A stretch of DNA of 64,000 nucleotides. It comes from Candidatus Roseilinea sp. (GTDB lineage Bacteria; Chloroflexota; Anaerolineae; J036; Brachytrichaceae). The notes below the pieces were generated by a model, which ran no database searches, was not told the DNA's origin, and was given only the letters and a program-made list of their open reading frames with translations. The translations under genes and the position numbers were made by a program. Positions 13,001 through 20,554 of this stretch are shown piece after piece. The DNA lies in NCBI GenBank assembly GCA_026003755.1, contig BPHV01000001.1, forward strand, positions 1,338,393 through 1,402,392, written 5' to 3'. Each line of letters starts with the position of its first letter. The first letter of the stretch is position 1.

Positions 13001-16000
13001 GGTTCCAGTGCGGCCAGGCCACTTGCGTCTGGCCGCTGGCCAGGTCTTTGCGATAGAGCGTGTTGTAGGTGCTGTAATACAGGCTGCGGTTGTTGGGCGC
13101 GCCGGGCGGGATGGCGTAGGTGTCGGCGCAATGGCCATGCACGTCACAAGCGCGGATGCGCGGCGGCTCGACCACGTGGCCGGGGCGCTCGCAGCGTTGC
13201 ACGATCTCGTAGAGCCGGCTGCTGTCGTTGATCCATTCGCGCCACCAAGCCGTGTCGTAGGTGAACAGCTCCTCCGGCTTCGGGTCGCCGCACGGGCTGA
13301 TGAAGCCGTCTTGCACCAGGTTGAAGTCGGTGGCGCGCACGGTGTAGATGGTGCGCGACGCCGCGCCGATGCCGACGTAGTTCACGTCCACGCCGACGCG
13401 CGGCGGGGTGGTGTCAATCTCGCCGCGCCAGAAGTTGACGTAGCGGCCGGTGTTGCTCAGCATATCGCGCCCGGCCAGGTCGAGCTGGTATAGCCCTTCG
13501 AGTTGATCGGGCAGCGTGTAATGCCAGGTGGTGGTGAGCACGCCGCCGCCGGACGCGCCCAGCACGACCGGCTGCGACAGGGCGCGCGCCAGGGCGACGC
13601 TGAAACGCGCCTGCGCCGCGCCGCTGCCGTCGGCGTACACCACGCGCAGCGTGTGCAGGCCGTTGGTCATCGTCAGCGCAGCAGCGGCCTGAACCGTGCT
13701 GCCGGTCGCGCTGAGCACCGGCAGGTCGTTTACGAACAGGCGGATGGCGCCGGCGGCGTCGCTCTCGCGTTCTAGGGTGAAGGTGTACACGCCGTCCACG
13801 CGGAAGAGCGCTTGGCGTAACCAGTCCACCGAGAAGCCATCGGCCAGCACGCCCGGCGCCGGGCCGGCCGGCCAGGCAAAATCAATGTTGGCCGCCAACC
13901 CTTCGTAGTCCGGCGCGCCAATGGCCTGAGTGTTGTTGCGATACCAGGCGCGCCACATGCCGGGGGCGACGCCCTGATCGCCCGGCACGAGCGTGAGCGT
14001 GGCCGTGTGCACGCCGCTGTTTAGGCCGGCCGGCGCATTCTCGAAGACGAAGCCGCTGAGCGCGCGCGTGGTGGTGATGGCCAGGTTGGGCAGGGCTTGG
14101 GTGAGCACGCCGTCGTAGGTCAGGTTTTGCTGGGGCGTGACCGAGCTGAAGGCCGGCGCGCGATTATCCAGCCGCAGGCGGAAGGCGACGTAGTTGGCCG
14201 GCGCAGTGAGGTTGCCGGCGAAGTCGCCGCCGCGCAGATACACGGTGTATGTGCCGGTGGGGTCGGTGATGACGTTGCCGTCCACGTCGAACAGCGGCAG
14301 GACGTAGGTCAGCACCCAACCGGTGGTGGTAACTTCGGCGCGCTGCCAGGTGGCGGTGTAAGGGGTGGGCAAGCCGCTCACCGCCGGCGCGGCCACCACC
14401 AGCGCCTCGACGAAGCTGGCCCCGCTGCCGGGGTGGCCGCTGGCCAGGTTGGGGTCGCTGGCCGCGCCGTTCAGACGGATGCCCCAGTTGCCGTCGGGCA
14501 GCGCCACGGCGGCGCGCAAGGCATCGTCCGGCACGCCGCTGACGACGGCGGGCGGATTGGCATCGGCCAGGAAACTCAGCACATGGGGCGCAGGTTGCAG
14601 GTTGCCCACCGCGTCCACAGCGCGGGCGCTGAAGGTGTGCGGGCCTTCGGCAAGCGGCACCGTCAACGCATACGACCAGAACGCCGTGTGGGTAGCCGTC
14701 TGCCACGCGCCGCTGTTCAGCCGCACCTCTACTCGCTGCACGTAGGAGGTGGGGTCCACCGCCTCGCCGCCGACCACCACCGTGCTGCCGGCGGCCATGT
14801 ATGCGCCGTTGCTGAAGCTGGTGGTCTGGGCGTTGGGCGGGTCGTTGTCCACGCGCAGGGCGGCCACATAGCGCGGGCTGATGTTCACGCCGCTGCCGGG
14901 CGAGCCGGCGTATAGCTCTGCCGCAGCCGACGCCGTGATCGGCGCCGGCTGCGACGCCACGGCGAACGGCACGGTGACGATGCCGGTCACGTCGAAACTT
15001 GCCCCGCGCCACAGGCCGGGGAAATTGCGCACCATGGGCGGGGCTGCCCCATAGAGCGGGGCGCGGGTGACGGTCAAGACGCCGCGCGCGTTGAGCGGGT
15101 TCACCTGGGGCGTGTCGTTCAGCACGGTGACGGTGAACGGCATCACCTGACCCGGGGCCAGGAAGCCATCGGCATCGGCAAAGTTAAAGCTCACGGCCAA
15201 CGGGTTGGCGTTGGGCACGTTGGGATGGAAGGGGAAGCCGATCGGATCACAGGCGTTGAGCGTCTTCTCGTCGCGGTCGCTCAGGCTGTCGCCGTCGGTG
15301 TCGTAAGCGCGCGGGTCAGAGACGACGCGGGTGGTGCGGCGCACGCCGCCGGGCAGCCGGCAGCCATTGGTGTCCAGGGCCGGCGGCGCGCCGACGTAGC
15401 CATAGGCCATGTCCCAGCCGTTCACTTCCTCGGCGTCGGCCAAGCCGTCGCCGTCGGTGTCGGCGCTAGACGGATGGGTGCCGTAGCGCAGCTCCAGCGC
15501 ATCGCTCAGGCCATCGCCGTCGGCGTCGGACTGGGTCGGGCGGAAGTAGCGGCCTTGATTACCCAGCGCCAGCTCTTTGGGATCGGGGACGCCGTCGCCG
15601 TCGGCATCGCTGAGCAAGTCGTTGGGGTCGTTGCCGCCGCAGAGCGGGCTGCGCAAGCCATCGCCGTCCCGATCGCACGAGATGTTGCGCGTGATGGCGG
15701 GATTGACGCGCGCGGTAAACGCCGGCGACCACTCCCAGCCGGCAAATTGATCGAGCGCGTTGGGCAACACGTCGAGGGAGAAGCCGAGGTTCTGGCCGGT
15801 CTGTTTGCCCTTGACTTCGTTGAGCTTGCAAAAGTTGAGCAGCCAGCATTCGACCGCCGGCAGGGCAAAGCTGTAGTTCAGGCGCACCGGTATGCTGACG
15901 TTGACGCCGGGCTGCAACACAATCTCCGGCGCCTGGGCGGTCTGCTGATTGACGTAGTGGGTGGAGTATGGCCCACCCAGTTGCATGGCCCAGGCGTTGC

Positions 16001-19000
16001 GCATGGCGTTCACGCTCACCTCCGGCGGGTCGGCGTTCAGCGTATAGCGCACAGCGGTGCGGCGCCTGGCGTCGTCGCCCCCTGGGCCGCGCGTCTTGGC
16101 GTGGTACGAAGAGACGGATTGATGGTTGATCTCATACATCGTCGCCTCGTCAACGTAGGTGGACACGTCCAGGCTGAGCGTCAGGCGATTGCCGGCGATG
16201 AAGCCGCGTTCAGGGTCGCTCAGGCGCACGTTGAGCTTGCCGGCTTCCACCGCCCGGAGGCGCACCACCGGCGCGCCGCCGTAAATGAACGCCGCCGCGA
16301 CCTGCACGACGATGCCGGTGATGGACCAGCAGGTGTTGGGCACCCGGGCCGTGCACAGGATGTTCAAAATGGCGTCTATGCTGGCCAACACGCCGAGCAG
16401 CACCGCGCCGGCTACCGTCACGCTCAGCGCGAAGGTGAGGAAGGCAATGTAAATCTCCACCACCAAGCGGGCGAAGGCTGCGTTCAGGTCCAGGCTGCCG
16501 AAGGCTGCGCCGTTGGCCCACTGAAAGATGAACGTGCCCACCGCGATGCCCACCTGCACGATGAGCGCCAACACCGCCGTGACGAGCGTGGCGCGGAAGA
16601 CGGCCAGCCCACCGCCAAAGGTGGCCGAGGCCGCCGCCGAGAGGGCGGCCAGCTTGGTCGCGCCGGCTGCCACGGCGGCCTGGAATTGCGCCACGAAGAA
16701 CTGCGCGATGCTAATCAGCGGCTTGACGAGCGAAAAGAAAATGGTCATCGCGCCGATCACCACGGCCAGCCCGATTTGAAAACCGTAGTCCGGCGTAGTG
16801 AGATACAGCACCAGCAGCGTGATGGCCACGGCGGCGCCCACCACCGCCCCGGCTGCGCCCAAGGCGATCAGCTTCCACTTGGCAGCCTTGAAAAATTCCT
16901 TCAGGCCGGCCAGCAGGCCAAACTTGGTGACGTTCGAGGCAAGCTGCCCGCCTACCAGCGGCAGCTCCTTCAGCACTCCGCCCAGTTTGCCCAACCAGCC
17001 GGGTTGAAAGGCATACGCGCTCTCGGTCAGGCCGTAATACAGCAGATTGATCACGAAGTTGGCGCCCTTCACCGCTGCGTTGGCGCTTTGCAACGTCACG
17101 CGCTGCCAGAGCTTCAGATCAGACGATTGCTTTTCGAGCTTGAACGTCTTGGTTTGCGACTGCACCACGCGCTCGACGCCCTGGGCAATGCCCAGCACAT
17201 AGGCCTGCAATAAGCCCAGCTCGCCGAGAGCGGTGTTCTCGTCGGTGGGGTGGCGCGCCAGCATCAGGCCGCGATAGCGCCGGTCCACCTCGAAGGTGAC
17301 GAAATCGGCCAAGTCGTAGCTCTTCCATTCCGCGCCGTTGTAGCGGTAGGGTGCCCAGCTCAGCGCCGCCGTGGTGTCCACGCCGGCGCCGGCCAGGTCG
17401 AAGCGCCCTTGGTTGCCCTGGAAGCGCACGGCGGGATGGTTCAGCAAGGTGCCGCCGCGATCTAGGCCCAGGTTGACGCTGCGCTCTTCGCGCGCGAACA
17501 TCAGCGTCGGCGTGATGCGGCTGGCCGGCGACCAGTGGGGCTGAAAGACGCCGGTGAGCAGGTCCTTGCTGATGGTCTGGGCCAGGGTGGCCTGCATCGT
17601 TTCGGCGGTGGCAAAGTTGAAGGCGTTGACGCGCACGGTGTTGCTGAGCGCCCAGCGCTGGGTGATGGGCACGCCGGCGTTCAGGGTATGGTCAAAGCGC
17701 GCGGCCAGGTTATCCACGCGCAGATCGCGTTGGCCATCGCCGACGCATCGGCCTTGCGCATCTTCGGCGTCGCAATCGCGGCCGGCCACGAACGTCTCGT
17801 CCAGCAGCAGCGAGAGCTTCAACAGCGTGTCGTCGCTGTCGCGTTCATCGTCCACGGCAGGATCCTCATACAGCACGGCCAGCGCCGCGCCGTGATCCTC
17901 GTACACGTTCAGGCCGGTGAGCGTCCAGTCGTCGTAGTAGGTGTGTAGGATGGTGAGCTGGTTGAACTGACTCTCTTCCGGCCGATCCACCAACGCCTGC
18001 ACCATCCAGGCCAGGCGCACGTTTTGGGGCGTCCAGCTCCCGCTGCTGCGGAAGGGGAGACGCGCGGTGAAGGCGTAGCGTTGTTCGGTCAATCGGTCGT
18101 TGACCAGCGAGACGGGCGCATACAGCAGCGAGCGGCCATTGGGCAAATCGCGGCGGCTGATGCTGTAGGCGCTCAGCTCGGCCTGCGAAAGCAAGGTGTT
18201 GTCGGCGCGCGAGACCTCAATCTCCAACACGGGCAGCAGGCGCACGTCGCCGTTGGCGCTGCGCGGATCGGCCTCGCCCAGCGCCGATGCGAATGTCGCG
18301 CCGTCCACGTCCTGAATCTGGCCCTTGTCGTCGCGCGGCCAGTCGTACACGTTGAAGGCGTACCACAGGCGGGCGGGGTTGGTCGGGCGAAGCTGGAACT
18401 GAACGTAGGTCATCCTGCCCGGCGTCAGGCCGGCCAGAGTTAATTCGAGCGGCAGGGCCTGGTTGAAGAAGAGTTGGTCGGCTTCGTTGCCGCGCCGGCG
18501 GGTGACCGGTGAGAGGTCGTAGCGATCGGGCACGCCGTCGTTGTCGTCGTCATCGTCGGCGATGTCGGGCACGCTGTCGCCGTCGGTGTCGGGGCAGTTG
18601 AACGGCGCGGGGGTGCACTCCAAGCTGTCGGAGCGGCCGTCGTTGTTGCTGTCGCCGTCGAGGGGATTAAGGCGATAGCGCGTCATGCCGACGGTCCAGC
18701 CATTGGCTTCATCGGCGTCGCTCAGGCCGTCGCCGTCCGAGTCGGGCAGGAGCGGGTCGCTGCCGAGCAAGTTTTCCACCGCGTCGCTCAGGCCGTCGCC
18801 GTCGGCATCGGGATCGGATTGCACGGCGGCAATGCCGAGGCCGACCGGGGCCTGCGGAAGCGGGGCCAGGTCCACCGCCGGGCTGCCGGCGCGCATGGCG
18901 GCGTATTGCCGAGCCAGCGCCGGCCCGTCCGGCAACGGCGCAGCCTGGGCAGGGGGCGCTGCGGGGGCGTCGTTGCGCAGGATGAGCGGGCGCGCGCCAA

Positions 19001-20090
19001 GCGTCTGGCGCAAAAAGTCGCGTTGGGCCTGGGCTTCGCGCTCGCGGGCTTGCTGACCGGCGCGCTGGGCGCGCTGGGTCTCGTTGGCGCGAGCGGTCTG
19101 GGCTGCTTGCAGGGCCGGCGTAACGGCCATGACCACCACCAGGCCGGCCAGCAGCGCGCGCCGCATACCACGCCGGCGGGCCAGCAGGATGGCTGCGCCG
19201 GCGGTGAGCGTGATCGCAACCAGCGCCAACGCCAGCGCCGGGGCTTGGGCGCGCAGGCCGGTTGCTTGGGCCGCCAGCCAGCGCTCCGGGCGCGGCGCGG
19301 TCATCCAGGCCGGCAGGTCATCGTAGGCAAACTGAATTGTGCCCTGGGCCTCGGTGCGGTTGCCGCCGTCGGGGGCAAAACGCACGCTCAGGCGCTGGCG
19401 CAGCGGCAGGCCGTGCGCGTTCAGCCAGATCACGCCTTCGCCGCGCATATCGGCATAGCGCGAGGCCAGCGTCAGTTGGGTGCCGGCGGGCAGCGCGCCG
19501 GTGCGCAGCGCACGCTGGGCGGCGGCTTGTTGCACCAGCGCGGCAAACGCTTCGCCGTCAATCTCGAACTGAAAGGCGTTCGGCTCGTCCGGCAGCGGGC
19601 GCACGTTGCGCGCGGCGGCCAACGGCGAAAGCCAATCGTTGCCGGGGGCCAGCTCTAGGCTGAAGTCCTCCAGCGTCTGCCACTCTCCTTCGCCGCGCCG
19701 GGCGCGCGCGTAAGTGGGCGTGACTTCCAACTCGGTGGCGTTATGCATCTGCCCTGGCGCCGCCAGGGCCGCTTGAGCCTCGTCCAGAATGCGCACGGTG
19801 AAGGATTGGGCGGCGGGACGCGCCTCACCCTCCAGGTAGGCGCGCTGCTGGCGGCCGGCCTGTCCGACGGTGCGCGGATCGGCCTGCGGGAGGGTGTGCT
19901 GCTGGATGTCGGCGGTGAAGCGATAGGCCGGCAGCGCGCGGGCCAATTCCCAGGCCTCGCGCAGGCGCTGCGCCGGCGCCGGGTCGGCCAAGACGGCGGC
20001 CTGATCGAGCAAGCCGAGGGCGATCAGTCCTGCTAGGGCAATCAGGGCTGCCCGAAGATACGTTTTACGAGCAACAAAGCCAACAAACAT
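1083..20090 (-). CDS. Giant 6335-residue multidomain surface protein
   Basis: One uninterrupted frame. The start chosen is ATG 20090, which has GTAGGAG eight bases upstream and opens directly into a membrane or signal segment (about residues 10-35); longer in-frame starts lack both. Rough order: a LolA/LppX-like globular domain (35-275), two hydrophobic helices (280-335), a first thrombospondin-3/DxDxDG calcium-type array (420-530), a hydrophobic block with several likely helices (1060-1280), a second DxDxDG array (1470-1620), Ig-like repeats, a PA14-like domain (2070-2180), a beta-propeller-like stretch (2330-2600), a cadherin-like repeat (2640-2750), more Ig-like and DUF11 repeats, two GATase/ThuA-like alpha/beta domains (about 3975-4200 and 4590-4800) each set inside a DUF11 repeat, five or six PKD domains (5660-6190) and a Calx-beta domain (6200-6315). 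It ends in YRLYLPLARRAE. Likely a cell-envelope scaffold or adhesin; no catalytic site was recognised. Domain edges are by eye. Confidence 0.9.
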   Translation of the reverse strand: MFVGFVARKTYLRAALIALAGLIALGLLDQAAVLADPAPAQRLREAWELARALPAYRFTADIQQHTLPQADPRTVGQAGRQQRAYLEGEARPAAQSFTVRILDEAQAALAAPGQMHNATELEVTPTYARARRGEGEWQTLEDFSLELAPGNDWLSPLAAARNVRPLPDEPNAFQFEIDGEAFAALVQQAAAQRALRTGALPAGTQLTLASRYADMRGEGVIWLNAHGLPLRQRLSVRFAPDGGNRTEAQGTIQFAYDDLPAWMTAPRPERWLAAQATGLRAQAPALALALVAITLTAGAAILLARRRGMRRALLAGLVVVMAVTPALQAAQTARANETQRAQRAGQQAREREAQAQRDFLRQTLGARPLILRNDAPAAPPAQAAPLPDGPALARQYAAMRAGSPAVDLAPLPQAPVGLGIAAVQSDPDADGDGLSDAVENLLGSDPLLPDSDGDGLSDADEANGWTVGMTRYRLNPLDGDSNNDGRSDSLECTPAPFNCPDTDGDSVPDIADDDDDNDGVPDRYDLSPVTRRRGNEADQLFFNQALPLELTLAGLTPGRMTYVQFQLRPTNPARLWYAFNVYDWPRDDKGQIQDVDGATFASALGEADPRSANGDVRLLPVLEIEVSRADNTLLSQAELSAYSISRRDLPNGRSLLYAPVSLVNDRLTEQRYAFTARLPFRSSGSWTPQNVRLAWMVQALVDRPEESQFNQLTILHTYYDDWTLTGLNVYEDHGAALAVLYEDPAVDDERDSDDTLLKLSLLLDETFVAGRDCDAEDAQGRCVGDGQRDLRVDNLAARFDHTLNAGVPITQRWALSNTVRVNAFNFATAETMQATLAQTISKDLLTGVFQPHWSPASRITPTLMFAREERSVNLGLDRGGTLLNHPAVRFQGNQGRFDLAGAGVDTTAALSWAPYRYNGAEWKSYDLADFVTFEVDRRYRGLMLARHPTDENTALGELGLLQAYVLGIAQGVERVVQSQTKTFKLEKQSSDLKLWQRVTLQSANAAVKGANFVINLLYYGLTESAYAFQPGWLGKLGGVLKELPLVGGQLASNVTKFGLLAGLKEFFKAAKWKLIALGAAGAVVGAAVAITLLVLYLTTPDYGFQIGLAVVIGAMTIFFSLVKPLISIAQFFVAQFQAAVAAGATKLAALSAAASATFGGGLAVFRATLVTAVLALIVQVGIAVGTFIFQWANGAAFGSLDLNAAFARLVVEIYIAFLTFALSVTVAGAVLLGVLASIDAILNILCTARVPNTCWSITGIVVQVAAAFIYGGAPVVRLRAVEAGKLNVRLSDPERGFIAGNRLTLSLDVSTYVDEATMYEINHQSVSSYHAKTRGPGGDDARRRTAVRYTLNADPPEVSVNAMRNAWAMQLGGPYSTHYVNQQTAQAPEIVLQPGVNVSIPVRLNYSFALPAVECWLLNFCKLNEVKGKQTGQNLGFSLDVLPNALDQFAGWEWSPAFTARVNPAITRNISCDRDGDGLRSPLCGGNDPNDLLSDADGDGVPDPKELALGNQGRYFRPTQSDADGDGLSDALELRYGTHPSSADTDGDGLADAEEVNGWDMAYGYVGAPPALDTNGCRLPGGVRRTTRVVSDPRAYDTDGDSLSDRDEKTLNACDPIGFPFHPNVPNANPLAVSFNFADADGFLAPGQVMPFTVTVLNDTPQVNPLNARGVLTVTRAPLYGAAPPMVRNFPGLWRGASFDVTGIVTVPFAVASQPAPITASAAAELYAGSPGSGVNISPRYVAALRVDNDPPNAQTTSFSNGAYMAAGSTVVVGGEAVDPTSYVQRVEVRLNSGAWQTATHTAFWSYALTVPLAEGPHTFSARAVDAVGNLQPAPHVLSFLADANPPAVVSGVPDDALRAAVALPDGNWGIRLNGAASDPNLASGHPGSGASFVEALVVAAPAVSGLPTPYTATWQRAEVTTTGWVLTYVLPLFDVDGNVITDPTGTYTVYLRGGDFAGNLTAPANYVAFRLRLDNRAPAFSSVTPQQNLTYDGVLTQALPNLAITTTRALSGFVFENAPAGLNSGVHTATLTLVPGDQGVAPGMWRAWYRNNTQAIGAPDYEGLAANIDFAWPAGPAPGVLADGFSVDWLRQALFRVDGVYTFTLERESDAAGAIRLFVNDLPVLSATGSTVQAAAALTMTNGLHTLRVVYADGSGAAQARFSVALARALSQPVVLGASGGGVLTTTWHYTLPDQLEGLYQLDLAGRDMLSNTGRYVNFWRGEIDTTPPRVGVDVNYVGIGAASRTIYTVRATDFNLVQDGFISPCGDPKPEELFTYDTAWWREWINDSSRLYEIVQRCERPGHVVEPPRIRACDVHGHCADTYAIPPGAPNNRSLYYSTYNTLYRKDLASGQTQVAWPHWNRSVGWMFPDSANGRLLVVYYDDALRVDVIDLNTNAVSATFTLPPGVQAQDMAFDPLNGWLYRIDYTNVLGRLNTWTGQYVTVTLPHRLGWALAYDWQNQRLFARDGEFDRYFFTDSTPESARLRFLLPNGTFQGYIGDPRPASFSYFDNRIYGFDRPPFWTQLGVAVDPVSRQIFWWGNGGRLYAAPYPGNFSAVNDGSTLGAPNFYTVTTLFAPTQPLRSASSSWFRLYVDNPTHYSPTLKLYFVDWQTLNIKRINISNTLFLSLEDVVTETANVNSPFDGLQTFALDVNHRPAANSQALFTDINTPITFTLNVTDADRNPLSLRILTPFGRGALSGWPAGRVITAPVLAYAPDAGFSGYDRLDYEVDDHRGGLVTGTVSIRVRPPLVLESAVVTPTNGATRDSLAPVPIGVAANASEPVRRITVTVNGAPALVSPILNQTNPVWTTTWTPIPGRHVLASVIEDVYGRVQTQTAPISLTVAITAPHLALSGPLITGSASPGEGMFFVSGLVTAFADLRALTVTVGGPGGLNESGLASLDDGVDVSPNGARRHAWRYLVQAPNAYNPAGITVNAVTLDAANRTTALAALLTVDIVPPALVTTSLLLVSGTMLFPITTGLAIRNGAPTLALVWTEASDPAGVQDYVAGWTQSASFAPSTVLLPNQPRRLDRATGEAQTWFAHLSARDAHGNGSRQTLGPIIVDAPTTPDVTTLGFSHWLESGATQVGAHPRARCGDVVTATQCPQAFYVTWDALALRLAYTGGNWASDGDLWLFFDTQTGGATRDPLNRVAMPEQPLGPDQPASLPMRPDYAVRVVSPQTATLYVWSGSAWQAQRELNSAEFAFIPGDAPRTDLRLLWTALGVLAPASTPFGLLAVALAENGRVMAWMPNPSPEGDLWGAPLSTITPTAYLRWNAAANGVRPNAGRFVASDARVAVQAATTTPDGATVTVGARAWLADLPPALADLPQPPGAALPTIGPNRAVTFTLSVTNAGSAATDGLSFNVVADGALALSGGNAQTLTPPAVAPGAGSVLTLTGLTGNSGVAQFDVALRDAPRRAYDWFALRYLIDITAPVSLSVSSPLSWVNPLTNTFSGAAFDLSPLAVVTVEVQPGVGAPVAQTCPQPAGNGGVSWSCIVNLNGMSGAVAVRVRAADIWGNHSGWTVIGSRQVDNAAPTLTLDAQTESLLANGYFGNHGRTEAGRGVIPLRGVLNDEREARRIVACARLPEQAACLPEQTRALEATEFATALALDTELAFLREGDAVSQVLELYGLDAVGNRSALLTRTAWVDTVPPIITVTEALSPVFDVDFGAAPVNQAVITGLVSDGALRVVRGWLMNSAGVITAYTATVAGGQWVLTPTLPAGAYGVYTLTVEAWDRADNRSASLMHTFVYTLDTVRLHLGAQRVEADGLVLPAGAPITPGLPLTWQVTLRNSGGLTATQPTTLTVAWPVLLAAPLCQVTGGVSCAFDGLDVRVAWPTLARGAQHTLTLSALVPAGLNDGVAIALAGQVTSTGVNRPAHSTLVAQVVHTTTAQSALAIHKSAQTESASAATLFAGDPLTFTVRVTNTGGALLRDLVLTDALPAGYAVLTYSLAAQPAMNANCALGATLSCAVRRPLRLLYVDDNESSSSYWRRLRLNEIAAANGWQVSVFEAYGAADGPTAAEMLNHDLVLWDSWTKADPTHQGPNARDARHLAAFVAGGGRLILGTSWASAFADPAYPSTLRPWAAALLSETLRVDPAGFQVKMAYDLAFQRGFTGVNAFAGVFALANATDYQPSYAPALSGGAVGLTYLDTGNHPAAVYTARTLMLGFAPVVGLSVNQPNVLAALLTQAVQTLALPAYSLAGGQTATLTVAGAPNAVGAQTNIAQAQASNAALAGANVNYTVLVSTALQGLAQAAAPSVQVGNDLSVTARITNAGPVAATGVALTAALPAGAALVGYAGDGLSCADSGGVITCTAATLNVGNSAGVVVTVTATGGGQKALTFWRQSDQSALRSATAQFVASGNANPALVALSAPAPVITAGLGATLTLVAANSGPQPADMLITVTLSGWQFAGWPGMQPQGMALAPGAAQILGAPGAALDVAGGAWGDGQLAITLSVPTLAAGDSLTVHLPLMTHPALVSGTLLIARAGVTTTVNDTAPGDNLAAPLTLTVTAQANLRLSKQALGGGLVNQPIPYAITLINDGPSAAHGLVLTDPVPSGHAFADAEALINGQARRCLAAGGVVQCALTGLPRRALLVNDDAGNFTLFYENALNALNVAWDRVVVTGTNDGPSAAFMSAYDLVIWVSQVQAGHPTGIGPSANDEAQLMQYLTNGGSLLLDSQGYANARGGLTRFMTETLGVDALAIDGLPSLNDQAVGVGLFAGFGVMSVSGMNNADVLTPTGAAQTVVRWYESGAPKHSVGVWHPAKRAFYLTLPFYGQADATRLGVILNALRRPPLMPGSAADVTVIFTAPVSSQTVVNTAYARADGGSAVTTTAPLSVIGWSAFDVQVDGPASAVSGDTLTYTIVFTHTGIEAAGPVTLTHALSDTDRASADWWGMSCDTSHTRLLTCTLPSMTIGAAQRITVTALTLGWYPAQTITSTARVRAGNAQLPAGYVAQATTRITPSVDVQAGVVAPTNLPVAGLALAGHVLVTNAAALADAPGVVITAAALRLLDSAPLPFTGCQVRRQSDDAPVAGATCVADAGGLTATVDMDSNWINTARLRVVFTASVPLGLTHGELVRVSARAWPGPLAIESAPANNAAQTDVSIVGNTDLRVVSFGAAPLTPTAGLPMTYTVVVRNDGQQTAPDVVITTTATLAVFHSNPAPPITSCSATGGGVCAVSGATAVITYAALAPGEPHTLTLVTAVQHDLEQFTPDEFIQRAITLSSALYDLNPADNQLAQANAVQTQADYQLTLAPAATEVVHLGSLTYTVWVTNAGPSTLVQPHFWLTASDALNAFYTLPDSYACSNVSALVCQMAIALAPGESRMLTATLSFSADPPGAGVVTASVASLSTFPTPDPAPANNSITAPVQITYPSTLHLSITPSDNPLPADQLITFTINITRDGPDVVLRRITIPVPLNLSPVAVWENVGYWPERCAITRTLETASGMSFVCHTLGVGAGGAQVFAVFAPDIANFSFVLTASAYGAWAGLAFAQSPTVTVVQPVADLAVAHVVTTADGLIAGDLLTYTILVTNLGPLNASGVQVTSTAHAAISLTLCEAQYGSCALIANGISATLGTLAPGAGRQITVLAVLSDPLPIGAVVTHTVFVTTSARDDLPANNQAAATAQVRDRAILGLALASDAPQPPGPDGLVHLTATVSSGTNVSFTWSLGDGNLAYGPTVAHVYNVPFSPAYALTVFTAVVTAANSAGAVVASLPIALQEGTPAWRDMFPLWFEATMDGYGEALAGQPFTMHVYLTGTASNAQVAVNWADGVVVTRPADLFMVDGGGAVWRYAVFSHTYSVGGEVDPITVTAFNRAGQIGPRTTFVRARQSITETGLSFAFDAPAYTAVGVPTPFTLTTSGGYPLNFSYDFDSDGIVDAYGGWPNHRLDQKTWVFSAPGLYTATAVIENDLDYPFGLGVHSLTLTRQIVVSAVVPIVGLAAASSSPTALGAPTWFTASQSGGNLITYVWDFGDGVTATLTGTTVAYVYALPGSYTATVAATNLLNQQTATTGVVVQQPIAGLSATASGPTFLGQPTFLAAALDAGWPVSFTWDLGDGNLAYGASVNHAYGAIGTYTAIVTAFNLLGAQVASVALVITDAPPIGLSAGALAPASVGQAVQFTATTSGGSGLTFAWDFGDGVQLQGQNQTHAYDAPGVYLATVRVWNANGQISLTLPVTITMPPAQVNPLQVTGVEAEGSAMITVALAMPLPMAVGLTYATVDGTAQAGSDYAYTAGVLVFAPGETQKTISVPILDDGLPEPDEWFFVHIGRPDPALGALTMSAVSVAAETAQGEAGAQALLDDPPIVVRVLIPGAYRLYLPLARRAE

Positions 20091-20244
20091 TCTGAACGCT
20101 CCTACACAAGTCACAGATGTCACGCTTCCACGCATGCGGGCAACATACCCCGGCGGCGCTACAGAAACGTCACAACCTGGCCGGGGGCCGGCCGTCTGAG
20201 GATGAACAAGCCGGCCTACGCGGCGCGTCACGAGGAAAGAGCAA

Positions 20245-20269
20245 CGAAGCCGGCTGTTCACCGGCTTCG
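20245..20269. terminator. Perfect 9-bp hairpin, possible terminator or REP-like unit
   Basis: The arms CGAAGCCGG and CCGGCTTCG enclose a 7-base loop. On the minus strand a T-rich stretch (TTGCTCTTTCC) follows the stem. It lies about 155 bases upstream of the giant gene, where a terminator has no obvious minus-strand client. The same arm sequence recurs in the hairpin at 40323-40348, so it may be a dispersed intergenic palindrome. Confidence 0.45.
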
Positions 20270-20554
20270 CCTCACAGGATGCACACGCCGCCCGCTTGTT
20301 CTGCGTCTTGTTGGTTTGGGCATCGTGCCTGCCTTAGTCGCTCAGCTTTAATTCAGACTGTGCCAAAATTTAGAAGATAGTCTCACTTTTATGGGCAAAA
20401 TAGCTTGTAGGCTGATTGCAACTATTATCACAACCGTAATCCCTACAAGCATCCTCTAGCATAAAATCTATACTTCTCAACACTTATTTTCGCAGATCGT
20501 AGAGGCCTTCAGCGCAAGAACAAACCTACAAGCTACGCATCATGAGGCCACACA
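20270..20554. other. AT-rich intergenic region with a repeated 9-mer
   Basis: This stretch has no convincing gene. It is much richer in A+T than its surroundings and probably holds promoters for the divergent genes. The 9-mer CCTACAAGC occurs at 20442-20450 and 20525-20533, and its inverse GCTTGTAGG at 20403-20411. Such spacing could be an operator, but no factor can be named and no clear -35/-10 pair was found. Confidence 0.35.

Noticed and set aside
15225-17213. 662-codon plus-strand frame opposite the hydrophobic block
   Set aside because: Shadow of the giant gene; no ribosome site, no homology-like blocks.
20091-20261. Longer N-terminus of the giant gene
   Set aside because: The extra 57 codons lack a ribosome site and precede the signal-like segment; ATG 20090 has GTAGGAG at ideal spacing.
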